Shown here: positions 23,112 through 35,354 of the stretch, piece after piece
How the letters are laid out: each line of letters begins with the position of its first letter
Position numbering within the stretch: the stretch's first letter is position 1
NCBI GenBank assembly: GCA_014529385.2
Contig: CM043955.1
Coordinates: forward strand, 138,497,108 to 138,561,107
DNA length: 64,000 bases
Source of the DNA: Adiantum capillus-veneris
Lineage: Eukaryota; Streptophyta; Polypodiopsida; Polypodiales; Pteridaceae
Direction: 5' to 3'
Notes under the pieces: generated by a model
Databases searched by the model: none
Seen by the model: only the letters and a program-made list of their open reading frames with translations
What the model was told of the DNA's origin: nothing
Translations under genes and position numbers: made by a program

Positions 23112-24065
23112 GTACCAATTCTCTTCTACACTAAACGCCCACATTTTTGGACTGAGGCTAGGGTGCATGGCGTCGGATCAAGTATGTAAAGGGAGCTCAA
23201 CTGGCTTTGATAAATTAAAAAGGGCGTCGATACTAGCAGTCGAGGATACTTGACTACATGTAAATTTTTGCAATCTAGCTAAAAGAAAATTTCTTGGTAA
23301 TCTTGACCTCTTCAAATGTTGGAATGGTTGAGAGAAGGTAGCCGCCTATGAGGACAAGCCGCCTGTGTAGAGGCGCTCAAGTTCAGGGAAGATACAAGCA
23401 AGGCCTTCCAGCAAGGTCAAGGAACCTATGCTTTCTGGTAGAAAGCTAAATAAATTTTTCTTAGTTTGTAAGAGTCTCTACAAGCTTTTCTTGTCACTCA
23501 CTAGTGATAGATTCACATGAAGCATACACTACAAGATTGGAGAATGCGACAAACTGATCTCACAGACAAAGAATGATAGGTTGGAACCCAGATGGTGCTT
23601 GTGAAGTAAACGAGGAGCATGGAACATTGTTGCATGTAGGCACATATGGATTTACAACCACTAACTACCTTCCTGCATGCAAGCGAAGCCATCCCAAACC
23701 ATCTAACAAGTCAATGCAGTGGGCCACTTTGTGCCTTGTAGCCAATGAGCTACCTATTGCTCTTTCTTCAAACCACACAACCCCCCAATTCTCTCTCTTT
23801 ATTGAATCTCACCCTCCACTCATTAGATAACCCTCCTTTGCGGTACTCTCTTTTAGTAAAAATTTCTTTCTTTCACCTCATCCCACCATGGAATCAAAAA
23901 AACAAATTTTGGAGCTCGATATTCTCCTTGCCGACCTTCAAATCAGAGCAAAGTTCTCACACAAGCATGCCTTCCAATTGAACGAGTACATCGGGTGCTA
24001 CAAACGGACATCATGGCTGCCTTGCAAAATACCCGAAACAACATACTGCTAATCATAAACGAACG

Positions 24066-24137
24066 AATCAACATACCTGACGCCTCTCATAGCACATAAT
24101 CAACATACCTGACGCCTCCCATAGCACATAATCAACA
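24066..24137. repeat. 32-bp tandem repeat
   Basis: Two near-perfect copies and the start of a third of a unit beginning AATCAACATACCTGACGCC. Confidence 0.85.
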
Positions 24138-24959
24138 ATGTACATGAACAGAGAGAGACAGCAAGCGAGAGAGAGGAAGAGAATATGCGTAGGCGCACCT
24201 CCTAGAGTGGAGTGCTACACCTAAGTACTAGTTCAAACTAAATTTGAAAATTTGACAATAATGATGGGGCGAGAACATGGATCCTTGAAGTGGAACTTGA
24301 TAGGCAGGTAGGCTTGGGGTTAGATTCCCATCACAAGGCATCAGAACCAGAATCAACCCACACTAGCCACAAGGATCAATCAAGGTAGGCTCCAGGAAAC
24401 TAATAAGTCAAAAGTCAACAAAACTTGGCCATAAGATGAGAAATTGGGTAAACTTAGGAAAAATAGATGCAAATTTCAAAAGATTTCACCAATGTGCTAG
24501 GATAGGCTATAGAAATATGTTCCAAAGTTTCACCCCCATATTTGATCAAACACGGATAGTGATCCATCTACCTTTTTCACATTTCCAGACCAGAACCAAA
24601 CCATCAGCTCCCAAATTCCCAACAAAGCCTAACCCTTTAGTTTTAAGTCATTTGGACATCAAAACCTTGTAAAAGTGCCCAAATTCCTTAAGTCTAAGGA
24701 AAATTTTCAAATTTTGGCTTAGATCTCAAACCAGTAATTCAAATCACAATTTTTTTGACCATAACATCCCAAAAACATGCTAAATCAAATGGCAAAAAAA
24801 ATTTACAAAATGTTTTCCAATATGGATCACGATCCATGTACCTCTAACCCGACATGCAACACTTTTGACCTAGTGCCTATTGTTGTTCTAGTCACACTAG
24901 TGCAGTTCGGTCAAATTTGGAGTTGTTTTAACCAAGTTATGCTCATTTTTTATTTTATG

Positions 24960-27268
24960 GTCACGTTTGCTCTATTTTGACTTTTTGACAACTTCTCAAT
25001 CAATGCCATGCAAGAAAGTCTGTGAGATCAGAAATATCTCCTCCAACAAGAAGGCACATGTGACAAATGAGGAGCTAGCACATATTCTAGCAAACATTTT
25101 TCATCAGCAAATTTCAAGCGGTGGATGTGACAAAAGTAAAAACAACAATCTTTCCAAAGGAATTATGGACCTTTCATCAGAAGCGGGAAGTAGTACTAGA
25201 AGGGGCCCAATGCTTGCAATTAGACAATTTTTCTCGGATATCATCGTGAGGCATAGACTTCCAGAGAGCCCACTAGTTGATGAGCTCCATCCAATATAAC
25301 TGGAGGCCGCACTCATCCACAAAGACAGGGCCTCCGCTGAAGTAAGAATTAGGAGAACTAATCAACCAAGCTCTCCATCATGGAGTCACAATCTTCTCCT
25401 AAAGACGAAGGTAGTGGATAATGACAATGCTTTTGTGAAGCAGCACAGACACAAGCTCACATATAAAGACCATATCTACTCCATAATATAATTACCCCTC
25501 ATGATCATCTCTCAACATCTTAAAGTCCAGAATCCACCAAGATACATGGAGCCTAACCTCCATGTGGTGGTAGTTATGGCTATTGGCTTGGCTGAAAGGA
25601 GGGTCATAAAATGCAACCTTGGGAATTATATTCTAGAGAACCTACTTGAAGAAAACTCTAAAGGGAAGTGACACCAACAAGGCATATATGAATGTAGGAC
25701 CAGTGCTCAAGAGGATTTCCTACCAAGCATTGGGAATGATCGACGATTTGCCAAAAGTGAATTCATGAACCTATTGCATAAGGCAAACCAGTTGGTAAGG
25801 CCGGTGGGAAGCTCATCAACCATGCCAACAAACAGAAGGACAAGGGGCTAAAGCTCAAGGGCAAAGACACCAGACAGTAAGACAGTAAACCCATATTTTG
25901 AGCTGGGTAGAGAGATCAAAGGCAAAGAGGATATGCCTTGAGAATACCAATCCTCAAAAGAGGAAGCATATGTAGAAGTGCCATTGGTCAAGAAAAGAAC
26001 GTAAGTTGATGAAATACCAAACACCAGACAGTAAGGCAGTAGACTCAGATTATGAGCTGGGCAAAGAGATCAAAGGCAAAGAGTATATTCCTCAAAATAC
26101 AAATCCTCAGAAGAGGAAGCATATGTAGAAGTGCCATTGGTCAAGAAAAAAACATAAGTTTATGAAATACCAAAATTCGAGGCATGGGGATCCATGGAGG
26201 AAGCCCAATGGCTTTGAGAGGAGAGACTTGCCACCACCTTTTGAAGATGATGAAGATGACATGGAGCTTGATCGAAAGCTCAAGAAAATAAAGGAAGAAA
26301 GATGTCAAAAAGCGACCGCTGAAGTCAAATTTGCAAGATCTTTCAGACAGAAGACACATGATGTGTTGAAGAGGAAGGCCAATCAGAGAGAGGAGGAGGA
26401 TTTGAAGAGACAAAAAATGACATATCTAGAATCTCCTATGGACTCTCCAAGAAGCTAGCAATCCATGCAAAGGGATTCTTCAAAGGAAACAGCTACCAAA
26501 ATTGAGCAAGAGGAGAATAAGTTAGAGACATATTAGCATGTCTCACCGTAACAGTGATCCCCTCCTCCTACTAATTCAGATCAAGACAAGACTGAAGATC
26601 AACAGGAATAGAGAGACTCTGAAGTGGAGAAAATAAAATTGTAAAGAAATACCAAAACCACAAGCAAGATTATGACCTCAAGTAGCCTAATGAACAAAGA
26701 AAAGATGATATTAAGTGCCTGAAAGCTCTCGGCAGCTCTCAGCAACGGATGACATAGGCACCACAAGAGGTACCACCTCTCTCATGAGCTTATGTAGAGG
26801 TAGTAGATAGAGTACGTATCTACCCCCAATGGACATCCCAAGCACATCATCCAGGGGATATTTTCCCAAATTTGAAGAAGAAACTGAGCATACATATGCA
26901 AGAGATGAACTCAAGAAATGGATTGAAGACATGCTAGAGGGCTCACATAAGGATTACATGATGTATCAGCTTAAAATGATGGAGTCAACAACTCTTCTCA
27001 TGATCAAGCCAGGTGAGCTTGTCAAGAATTTTGGCCATGAAAGATGACCCTCCCTCTCATGAAGTAGGAAGCTCTTGTATGGAGAAAAAATCTTTTACCA
27101 ACACTAGAACCTAATGCAAAAGGCGACCGCAAAGATGTACAATTAACTCCAAATCAAGTAATCCTCATTTTGGAGAGCCAACCATTATGGAGAAATAAGT
27201 GGTTCAAAAAAAGGCTCCGAGATGAAACCACTTACAGATTGCTCCACAACACCTTAGGATCGACCCGA
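24960..27268 (+). pseudogene. Decayed unrecognised ORF repeat, left half
   Basis: A plus-strand text that reads as old coding sequence with many stops. An opening frame MPCKKVCEIRNISSNKKAH continues to SDIIVRHRLPESPLVDELH. After shifts come VVVVMAIGLAERRVIKCNLG, a tandem-duplicated acidic segment, and a Lys/Glu-rich helix (DDMELDRKLKKIKEERCQK). Then follows DQRKEEL-type low-complexity text up to the left end of the copy 2 insertion. It could be an accessory ORF of another transposon. I do not recognise it. The same kind of text seems to resume at 37061, on the other side of the insertion. Confidence 0.4.
25869..26176. repeat. 154-bp tandem duplication
   Basis: Two adjacent copies (about 25869-26022 and 26023-26176), each beginning ACCAGACAGTAAG and ending near ATGAAATACCAAA. 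They encode a repeated ELG(R/K)EIKGKE segment within the decayed ORF. Confidence 0.88.
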
Positions 27269-27297
27269 CATTAGGAAAAGTTTGGACTCAAAAATGG
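27269..27297 (+). repeat. Left terminal inverted repeat, copy 2
   Basis: 29 bp starting CATTAGGAAAAGTTTGG; 28 of 29 positions match the reverse complement of 37032-37060. About 20 of the first 26 positions also match the ends of the nested 3.9-kb element at 52268-56148. Confidence 0.9.
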
Positions 27298-27667
27298 GCC
27301 TTGTAAGAAATGCCAGGTCAGCTTAGAGAGAGATAATAAAAAGTCCCTAATTTCATTTTTGATATTAACTTTCAAAAAAACTTGGATATCAGATTTGGGG
27401 GGTACGTTTATTAAAACTCTCAAAAAGTGTTCAGACAATGATAACATACGACGGCTCCGAATTGAACGCCGATTGTCTCAATCTTTTGGATTTTTCAAAA
27501 CTAAGATTTGGCGCTCAACGAGGTGCATTGAATGTTATTCTTCTTCTCATTTTCGCGTCTCTCTTGCTTTCCGCCTGCGCGCATTCTCGTCCTTTGAGCT
27601 CTCTTCCATTTGCTTCACTCTTGAGCTCTCCTCTGTTTTGAGCTTTCTTATTCACCAAGTCATCTCA

Positions 27668-30449
27668 ATGTCATTATCATCTTCACACAGAACTCAAACG
27701 AGGAGTCAAAACGATGTGTATGATATGCATATCGAACTGTCCAGAGAATACGAGCCACTCCACAAGAAGAATAAGCGAGGCATCCTTTTCGAAGCTTCAA
27801 AAGAGAACTTCAAATTTCAAGGTAAAAAAAGTGTCGATCTTTGGGTGGATGGCAGGATATATCCTGAGCATCCTATCAACAACTCAACTCCACCGTTCAG
27901 AAACATAAAGTCATTGCCGAACTATGTAGGAGACAATTATTCTGGTTTATATGGCTACACCAAGCATTTGGCGGCCAAAAGTGATATTCTTAAGCTTGAG
28001 AGAGACCTTGCACACAAAGAAAACTTTTGCTTGAAGCAAAGTGTGACAGAGTGCGCTCAACAACTGAAAGGCAAGGACGAAAGCATCACGCAGCTCATGC
28101 AGGATCTTAGAGAAAAAAATACTGTCTTGGGTCCTCGGTTAAGAGAACGACGCTTACGAGACATTGAACAACTGAAGGTTGGTTCTGAGGGTTTGAAGAA
28201 GAGGGTTAAAGCAATCAAGTAAGATTATCATTCAAACAGGTTTAATTCATCTTTACATTTGTAGTTTTATATCTTACTTTTCATATTTATGCTTAGATCG
28301 TTGTTACACCCTCTTCAATTCCTTATGGTCTCATACTAAAACGCAAAGATGTCGCCGGACTTTTGGACGATAAGCGTTACTGCAAGATTGTTGCTAAGCA
28401 ACTTGACACTCTTTTGAAACAAAATCAACTCTAAACACGTGATGTTCAGTCAATTCTGGATGAAGCCGAAATATCCAACAAAGGTTATTCTGCAATTTTT
28501 AGGTATGTCTGGTGTTTGAATCAATTGTCTTCACCTGTCAAATCAAATGTCTGCAATTTTTAGGTATATTGGATATGTGTAGCATTTGAAAACTTGGAAA
28601 TAGTCCATTTACTTAATTTTCTGTTTACAGAACTATGCAGCAACAAAGTAAGAAGTTCAATCTCAAGCACATGTTGCTGCCAAATCCTTTCTCCATTCGA
28701 AAGACAAGACTGGAGGTCAACCAGGAAGTGCTTCGGACATTGGGCACTCCTTTTCACATTGAAGCAATGTACAGATCGCCATCAGCAGAGGAAGTGGTCT
28801 ATGACAAATACAATAATATATTTTATGATTTAGTAGCTTTGCAGACATATATTGTTCAATTGTTCGAGGTTTCTCAAGAGGAATGCAATGGAGTCTTGAA
28901 GTTTGTGCTTAAACTGGATGAGTGCGAGCTAGTGAAAGAGACAAAGGTTGAGCGTGTCACAATAACACTTATGAATAGAGCATTAGATGAAAGCATTGCT
29001 TCAGACGACCCTAGAAAATTTAGCGTGAAATCTGAAAAAAAATATTTTCTTATTAGCCACATTCAAGGTTTGATATCAACAAGTTTTTGCTTAAAAAAAT
29101 GGTTAGACATGTTTCATTTGATTGGTTTGGTTTTCCCATTTCAGGTGCCTGCAGAGAATTTCGATATTCTTAACTCGGTTTTCCATCAAACAAGTATTCC
29201 TGAAGTCATAAGCGAACAGATAAATGGAAAGACACTCGATGTATTAGGCATGGGTTCATACACAGTAGAGTGGCATATGGCTGGAGATCTCAAAACCCTA
29301 AAGTGTATGTACAACATCTCAAAAGGAGCAACAAGTAAAAGCCCTTGTTTGTATTGCATGGGATGAGTCATTGGTCTTGACAAAAGAAATTGGAGGAGAG
29401 CACCGGACAGGCACTTGCAGGACCTTAACTTCCGCCCAGTGTTTGATATTCCACTATCCAGAGTACATATTTGCACGATGCATGCACTCTGCAGAATCAT
29501 TGAGAAACTTATGTTTCTGTACATTTGTTTTGCTTGGACCACTCGGCCAACATCAGCAAAACAAAGGGCTATATTATCATTGGAAACAGTTTTCTCAGAT
29601 ATGGGCTTGCATGGAGGACATGTGAAAATAGAGCAGGACGAGAAGAGGTCTAAGAATGGTCGAGATGTGCCAAAGAAGTTGTCTATTGGCGGTGTGAAAG
29701 CTTGTCTCTTCTTGTCGATGCCAACAAGTGGCAGACAACGCAAAAGCCGAAGTGCTCAGGAAAGGTTGACATTGAGATACAACCGGTGGAGAAACCTGCA
29801 CAATGCAGTGGTTGACCACGCAGACAATGGTGTAGCAAGGACTCGCAAAGCGAACGTGTGGAAAAGTTTGGATTCCATATTCAAGTTTTGTGAGCTCAAT
29901 ACTTGGAGAGATACTGACTATACATTGCTTCAAGACGCTCTGGAGACCTTCCACAGGTCTTTCATAGCTGCATGGACAAATCAACACATAACTCATTACA
30001 TGGTATATTACTTTATTTGATAAAATTGTGTTTATATATTTACATATAAACAATAGGCTGGTTTTTTTTTGCAGCATATCATATGCAACCACATGCCTTG
30101 GTTTTCTAGGCAGTATGGTAGCTTGGCTATATGGTCTACACAAGGTATGGAGAAAACTCACTACCAAGCCCGTACTGGCTATTTCAGCCACACTCGTCAT
30201 GGAGGTGGTGCAAACAAAGCCAACAGTTTGGAGGAACTACATCAATGGACTTATCGAAAACTTATGCATAGAACACACCGAAAGGAATGTGTCAAAGATA
30301 GTTAGATTGGCCAAGCAATGAGATTAGCAAGCAAACGACGGAAGAAGGAAATATGGGAGGCATCTTCTGCGGCATCGCGACATGCAGAGTGGCGACTTCA
30401 AAAAGAACGCATTGGAAAAACTTGGACAACTCCGACCCAAGTTGTTTGA
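27668..30449 (+). pseudogene. Gene A (transposase-like) of the multi-gene element, copy 2
   Basis: Best-preserved copy. Exons 27668-28218, 28297-28502, 28631-29067, 29155-30002, 30075-30449, all GT-AG. Exon 1 holds the N-terminal block (VDLWVDGRIYPEHPINNS, then NYSGLYGY) and a coiled coil, ending GLKKRVKAIK. Exons 2-3 give GLLDDKRYCKIVAKQLD, PFHIEAMYRSPSAEE and LKLDECELVKETKVERVTI. Exon 4 has AGDLKTLKCMY, SPCLYCMG, FRPVFDIPLSRVHICTMHAL and ITHYM. Exon 5 has YGSLAIWSTQGMEKTHYQ. The order acidic motif, GD.K with a CxxC, IPL..V....H.L, then a QG.EK motif resembles DDE-type transposases of large uncharacterised eukaryotic families, so a cut-and-paste role is inferred. Stops at 28432, 29364 and 30303, and a frameshift in exon 2, make it inactive. 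Confidence 0.78.
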
Positions 30450-30598
30450 GACTTCCTAAAGATAGCGCATTGTAACACAATATAATTTTTTGTGCCAAGA
30501 GAAGACAACCAGTCACAAAAGTGAGAAACATAATGTACTCATTGTTTTGATAGAAAATGTACTATTTTTTGGCATCGACAATATACATTGGAGCTTCT

Positions 30599-32229
30599 CT
30601 ATTCTTCATCTTCGTCAGGAAAAGTTACAAAATATTCTGGCCTTTTTGCCTGCTGTGTGTCTTCTTCTTGCCTTGGTCTTTTGCAACCTAGTCCTACAGG
30701 TTCGTTTGTCGACAGTACATTTGTCTCCACCTCCACAGCCACATGAGACATTTCTTGAGTAGGCAGATGCGCAATTGGTTGTTTATTGCGAAACATAGCA
30801 TGCTTATCATACTCTAGTAATTGCGCAGGGTCAGTGATTCCGCATGCCAAACCATATGTTGCTTGGGTCAAAAAATAGCGACTACGCAAACCATACATTC
30901 TTGGCCCTTGGCCAAACATATACAATGTGGCCTTTTTTTCTAAAAGCATTATTTTATCTGCGTTCCACTTGATGACGGCCCCTCCTAAATATCTTGAAAG
31001 TGTCTTCAACGTCATCAAGGGTAGCTCCACGTTGTCATTGGAGAAGGACGAATGGAAGACCAAAAAACTTGGATACTTAAGATTCTTTAAGTATTGGCCG
31101 AGAGAGGAATTCTTCCCTAAATCTCCCATGCCTCGTCCACGAGGGCGAGGAATGAAGGTATCATCATAGACCACCAACTGCAACAAATTAAAGTTATGAA
31201 ATGAGATAAGTAGAAACCAAAAAGGTAAGGCAAATAAAAAAAGATTACCTTCTGGTTTTCATCTTCCTTAAGTAAGTCCTCATTCCATAGGTTGATGCCG
31301 CCCTGACCTCCAGTGGGCACATTGGAGGTTGAGGCCAAAGATGATGAAGAAGTGCTTGCCTTACCCATTTCTTCAATCCCTAGCTTTTTTTGCACTTCCA
31401 TGAACTCCTTTTCTGTTGGAAGCGTGCGCTCATACCTAGCAACATCATTGTAAATCATCACAAGTGCACTTGCGGGGTCAACGAACTCATCGTCATTTAC
31501 ATGGGCATCTATAACAGAATACTTGTCGTGCTCAGGGTCAATGACAGCATCATCCTCTTCGAGATTCTGTGCCACAATGGCAAGGCAATAGTCCTCTCGA
31601 AGGTCAAAAAGCTCCATAATGTCGTTAAGCAAGACATACTGCAAATCACCAATAGGTATGGTAGGTAGAACACTAGTAGGCAAAGCACCCTCCGGAAGCT
31701 GCACTCCCTCTGACACCTGCAAGGCAAGGCTTGCCCGAGACTTGGGCTGTTGACCCTCCCCAGTCTGATCCTCTAGCGAGGCCTCTGCAGCATCAGCATG
31801 CTCATCCAAAATTAAATGCAAATATAAAATAAAACTTGCATAATATTCAGCCACTCGACACTTGCGGTTATGAAGTGTACACTTGTGGTCTGTTATCCGC
31901 AAGTGCACTGGCAGCTTAAGGCAACTCCTAGAAAATATGTGTTTCTTGGAGGAGTCCGAATTGATATCCTTCATGTGAACAAAACGAACTCCTTGTATCT
32001 CGACAATGCCACCAGACGTTTGCTGCTAGTAGGTCTGCTCAAAACCTGATAAGTAATGTTGCGCGGAGACAATCCACTCATGCAAAGAAAAATCTGGATT
32101 GAACATCGGCCTGATCTCTGTTTCGAGCTGTTGAAGCCCAATGCGGTATAGAAAATGAGATAGTTTGTCTTGGGGGGCATCCTGAGAGAAAGGCACTTCC
32201 TCCTCTGCTTCAACATTGAAGGGGTCCAT
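30599..32229 (-). pseudogene. Gene B of the multi-gene element, copy 2
   Basis: Two exons, 32229-31249 and 31177-30599, with a 71-bp GT-AG intron joining ENQK to LVVYDDTFIPRPRGRG. It begins MDPFNVEAEEEVPFSQDAPQ and ends in an acidic PDEDEE tail. Parts in order: a hydrophobic N-terminal region, a histidine/cysteine segment (RITDHKCTLHNRKCR), an acidic Ser-rich linker, then a compact C-terminal domain. That domain runs TLKTLSRYLGG, NADKIMLLEK, AQLLEYDKHAM and is the part kept in copy 1. A TAG at 32026-32028 interrupts an otherwise open first exon. The gene converges on gene A with 150 bp between stops and diverges from gene C. I do not recognise its family. A DNA-binding or accessory role is a guess from position only. 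Confidence 0.72.
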
Positions 32230-33097
32230 AACGGAAATTCAAAAGCGAAGATAGACGAGAGAGCACAACATCCAAACAAAGGGCAAATGGGGGCGAAAGT
32301 CATATTTATAGGACTCCCAAGGACAATGATGACATTGATTGACGTGCATCATGGGGCCGACGTGCATCATGCAGTCGCTGTGATGATTACGCCACGTGTC
32401 AGCCGCCGTGGAACGGTCGCGCCACAACGCGAAAGTGGTGCCGCCGCACCAAAAAAGCACCACTATCGCGTTTTGGCGCGACAACTTGTTGTCGCGTAAT
32501 AACGCGATAGAGCCAGTCAAGAGTACTGCGGTCCGCCTCCTCGCGTTGTGCCGCGACGCCTTTTTTGTCGCGCCACGCGTGCATCATGCAGACTGCCTTG
32601 ATGATTACGCCACGTGTCAGCTGCCGTGGAACGGTCGCGCCACAACATGAAATGGGTGCCGCCGCTCCACAAAAGCACCGCTATCGCGTTCTGGCGCGAC
32701 AGCCTGTTGTCGCGTCATAACGCAATACGACCAGTGCAGAGTATTCTGGTCCGCCTCCTCGCGTTGTGCCGCGACATACCATTGTTGCTAGGGCAACCCG
32801 TTGGGGCGCTTCTTTCCTCGTCATGCCACCCGCGAATAGGCAGTGCCACTAATTTCGGCACCACCAATATCGGTTTTGTCCCGTTGTGCCACGTGGCGCG
32901 TAATCATTATGCCCGCACGCTTCCCGTCATACCTCGCGATGTCATGATTAATGCAACCGCCTCTTCTCATTATACTTATTCCGCTAATATAAACACCCCC
33001 CCCCCCCCCTTTTTTTTCTCACCGTTTTTTCTAGTCACTCTGCCTTGTTACCCACATCCAGATTTCCATATTTCCTCGCATTCTCCTCGTTCAGGTC
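32230..33097. promoter_or_regulatory. GC-rich divergent intergenic region between genes B and C
   Basis: About 870 bp separating two divergent genes, rich in CG dinucleotides unlike the rest of the window. Two tandem copies of a ~216-bp unit (from about 32362 and 32578) contain GCCACGTGTCAGC (a G-box-like CACGTG core), paired CGCG words and TTGTCGCG. At 32472-32479 there is TTTGGCGC, a perfect match to the E2F consensus TTTSSCGC, changed in the second unit. The position suggests a bidirectional promoter. Control by E2F, as for S-phase genes including histones, is an inference from one short match. Confidence 0.55.
32362..32795. repeat. 216-bp tandem duplication in the B-C intergenic region
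   Basis: Two direct copies starting GTGCATCATGCAG and each running to GCGTTGTGCCGCGAC, with scattered differences. Enriched in short inverted CGCG motifs. Confidence 0.88.
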
Positions 33098-35145
33098 ATG
33101 GCCCGCACAAAGCAAATAGCAAGGAAGGTTTATCCTGGCCAGTCTGTTCCGCAGGGCCAGGCTAGCTCGTCTACAGTGCAACCGTCAACATCGCATGTGA
33201 TTCCAGGCAATACCATCGCATGTGATTCCAGGCAAGACCATGCCGTAGTTACGTGCAACAATGCGAAGAAGAAGATACGAGCAGAATAGGAGCGTTCTAC
33301 TCGAACTTCGTAAGCTCCAAAAGCACATTTCATTGGCAATACCTAAACTGCCATTCCAGAGAGTTGTTCGCGAGATTTGCGAGCAACACAACCTGAATTT
33401 CCGGTGGTCTCGAAGTGCAATGGGGTGCTTGCACTAGGCCGCCGAGGATTTTTTTGTAGAGCTTTTCCAGGATGGCTACATTCTCTCGGCCCACGCCCAT
33501 AGGACAACATTGATGCCGCAAGACATCAACACACTTCGCCTAGGCTCAGGTTCAGGTATGACAAAACAATACCTCCTGCCGGTATTTCAGACCGAAAGAT
33601 GGACAATATTCTTAGAATACCACCTATTGACAAGGTCAAAGTTCGTGAAGTGTCTACACAAATGCATCGATACAGCACCCGTCTCAACACCAAGCGGGAC
33701 ACAACAGAAGACGATAGTGAGAGATTGGAGCATTTACGCCTTGAGATGATGGAGGAACAAATGGCAGATGCCATCAGCGACGCCAACGGTGATGATTTGT
33801 CATTGATGTTTCCTTATTTCCATGTTGGCCTTCCTGTGTGGGGATGCATTCTGTATTTTCCTTATCACCCCCATGAGATTGCAATTTTACAGAACCGGAC
33901 GAGGGAACTCACAGACTCAATCATCAATTGCTTGCTTTGGTGCGTTCTATTCTTTTTTTCACAATAAATTCTTTTAATATATACAATTTTGTATGACACG
34001 AATTTCTTTACAGTTTTGTAGTTTCAAATTTTCCTTGGAATATGCAAGATGATGTCGCCGTCCTTGACTCGAACCTCTCGGTTGTTTTGACGGCCGAGGA
34101 TACATCTTTAGTGGAAGTAGTTGACTGGTTCCAGTCAGTGAACATGGATACGGCAAAATTTTTTGTTCTGGCTTATCATGAAGGGTACGCAATGTTTTCA
34201 ATAGTGAAATTATTTTATCTTGAACTCTAATTTATTGTGATGACATATGTTTTGCTTATGTTTATTTGTAACGGATCTCATTGGAGTCTTGTTCTCTTAC
34301 ACCTTGAACGAAACCGGTGCTACCTTGCTAATTCATCCCATGGATTTCATGGTGAAGTACGTAGGTAAGAGGTTTTGTATTTTGTTCGACATCGCATAGA
34401 ATTTTGTTAAAAGTCGCTTATGAAATTTAATTGTATTTTGGGCAGATGTGTTCGGAAGCTTGTGTCTGCTCTTGAAGCTTTAACGCAAGAGCAGCTATAT
34501 GAGAATCTTACGATTATTAGTTGCAAAGTCCCTAAGCAGGATGATGCCTACTCTTGTGGATGGAGGGTCTTATTCAATGCAGAAATTTTGTTAGGGGTCA
34601 TGCTTGATGGAAGTCGTAGAAGTGTAAGCATTTGACACTCGTTTACAGATTTGTATCTTAATAAGTTAGTAGCTATATTAATAAACATGATGTTCTTAAC
34701 GCAGGTAAGAAATTTGGCAGATTATTCAAAGGCTGATGTTTCTTCCTTTAGAAACAGAATGATTGAAAACTTGATCAATTGCACAACCATGCATCCAGAC
34801 GGAGCACGTGATGCTTTTATCCCGCCAGCACCAAGGCCCACGTCTAGGCCTCCGCCGACAAGATACCCCGTGTCTGCCACACCAACACAAGCACATATCA
34901 ATATCTCCCCAGATGCCTCTCCAACCCAAGCTCCCACCAGCTCTCATCCTGAAGAAACAGCTCCAGAACCCTCAAACCCACCACCCAGCACCTCTCCTGC
35001 TCATGAAGCAGCTCCAGAGCCCCCAAACCCCCCACCCAGCAGCTCTCCTACTCATGAAGCAGCTCCAGAGCCCCCAAACCCCCAAGCCACCACCTCTCCT
35101 CAACCTCAACCAACAGCCCCCACATCACCGCACGCACAAGATTAG
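33098..35145 (+). pseudogene. Gene C: histone H3-like domain joined to a Ulp1/SENP-like peptidase
   Basis: Exons 33098-33939, 34014-34184, 34275-34364, 34446-34623, 34705-35145. The start ARTKQIARKVYPG copies the canonical H3 tail, keeping R2, K4, R8 and K9 but not S10. After a frame change near 33270 an H3 fold follows: SVLLELRKLQKH, LPFQRVVREI, RSAMGCL, AEDFFVELFQDG, AHAHRTTLMPQDI. Then after GSGS comes a linker and a C48 peptidase: SHWSLVLLHL (His), ANSSHG (Asn where Asp is usual) and VPKQDDAYSCGWRVLF (Gln and Cys six apart). The end is Pro-rich with a repeated HEAAPEPPNP unit. Defects: frameshift near 33270, TAG at 33435, and a 35-base GT-AG segment at 33556-33590 whose removal joins the two domains in frame. 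The exon 3 acceptor also reads GG instead of AG. Ulp1-type enzymes cut SUMO or similar modifiers. The combined role is unknown. Confidence 0.8.
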
Positions 35146-35354
35146 AAAGAGATTATGAAATGTACTTTTGACAAATGATTACAAGCAGTGGATCGAAATT
35201 TGACTTTTGTTTTGATTATGGTTCAAAGTTTACAAAATGTTGAGTACAGTTTTCCAAAAAAATGGTTGAGTGAGGATCCAATGGTGTTTGGTAATGTAGA
35301 GAGCTGCCTTTGTCGAGTAATCTTTGAGAATAGTATTTGAATCATTGTGTAAAG

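Noticed and set aside
33098-33552. Gene C H3 part as a host histone H3 or CenH3 gene
   Set aside because: Too divergent from canonical H3 after the tail, broken by frame changes, located between two genes of a TIR-bounded element, and matched by another H3-like gene in copy 3.
33556-33590. 35-base GT-AG segment as a normal working intron
   Set aside because: It does restore the H3-to-peptidase frame, but it is shorter than plant introns normally are. I keep it as a hint of a shrunken intron and not as a proven one.
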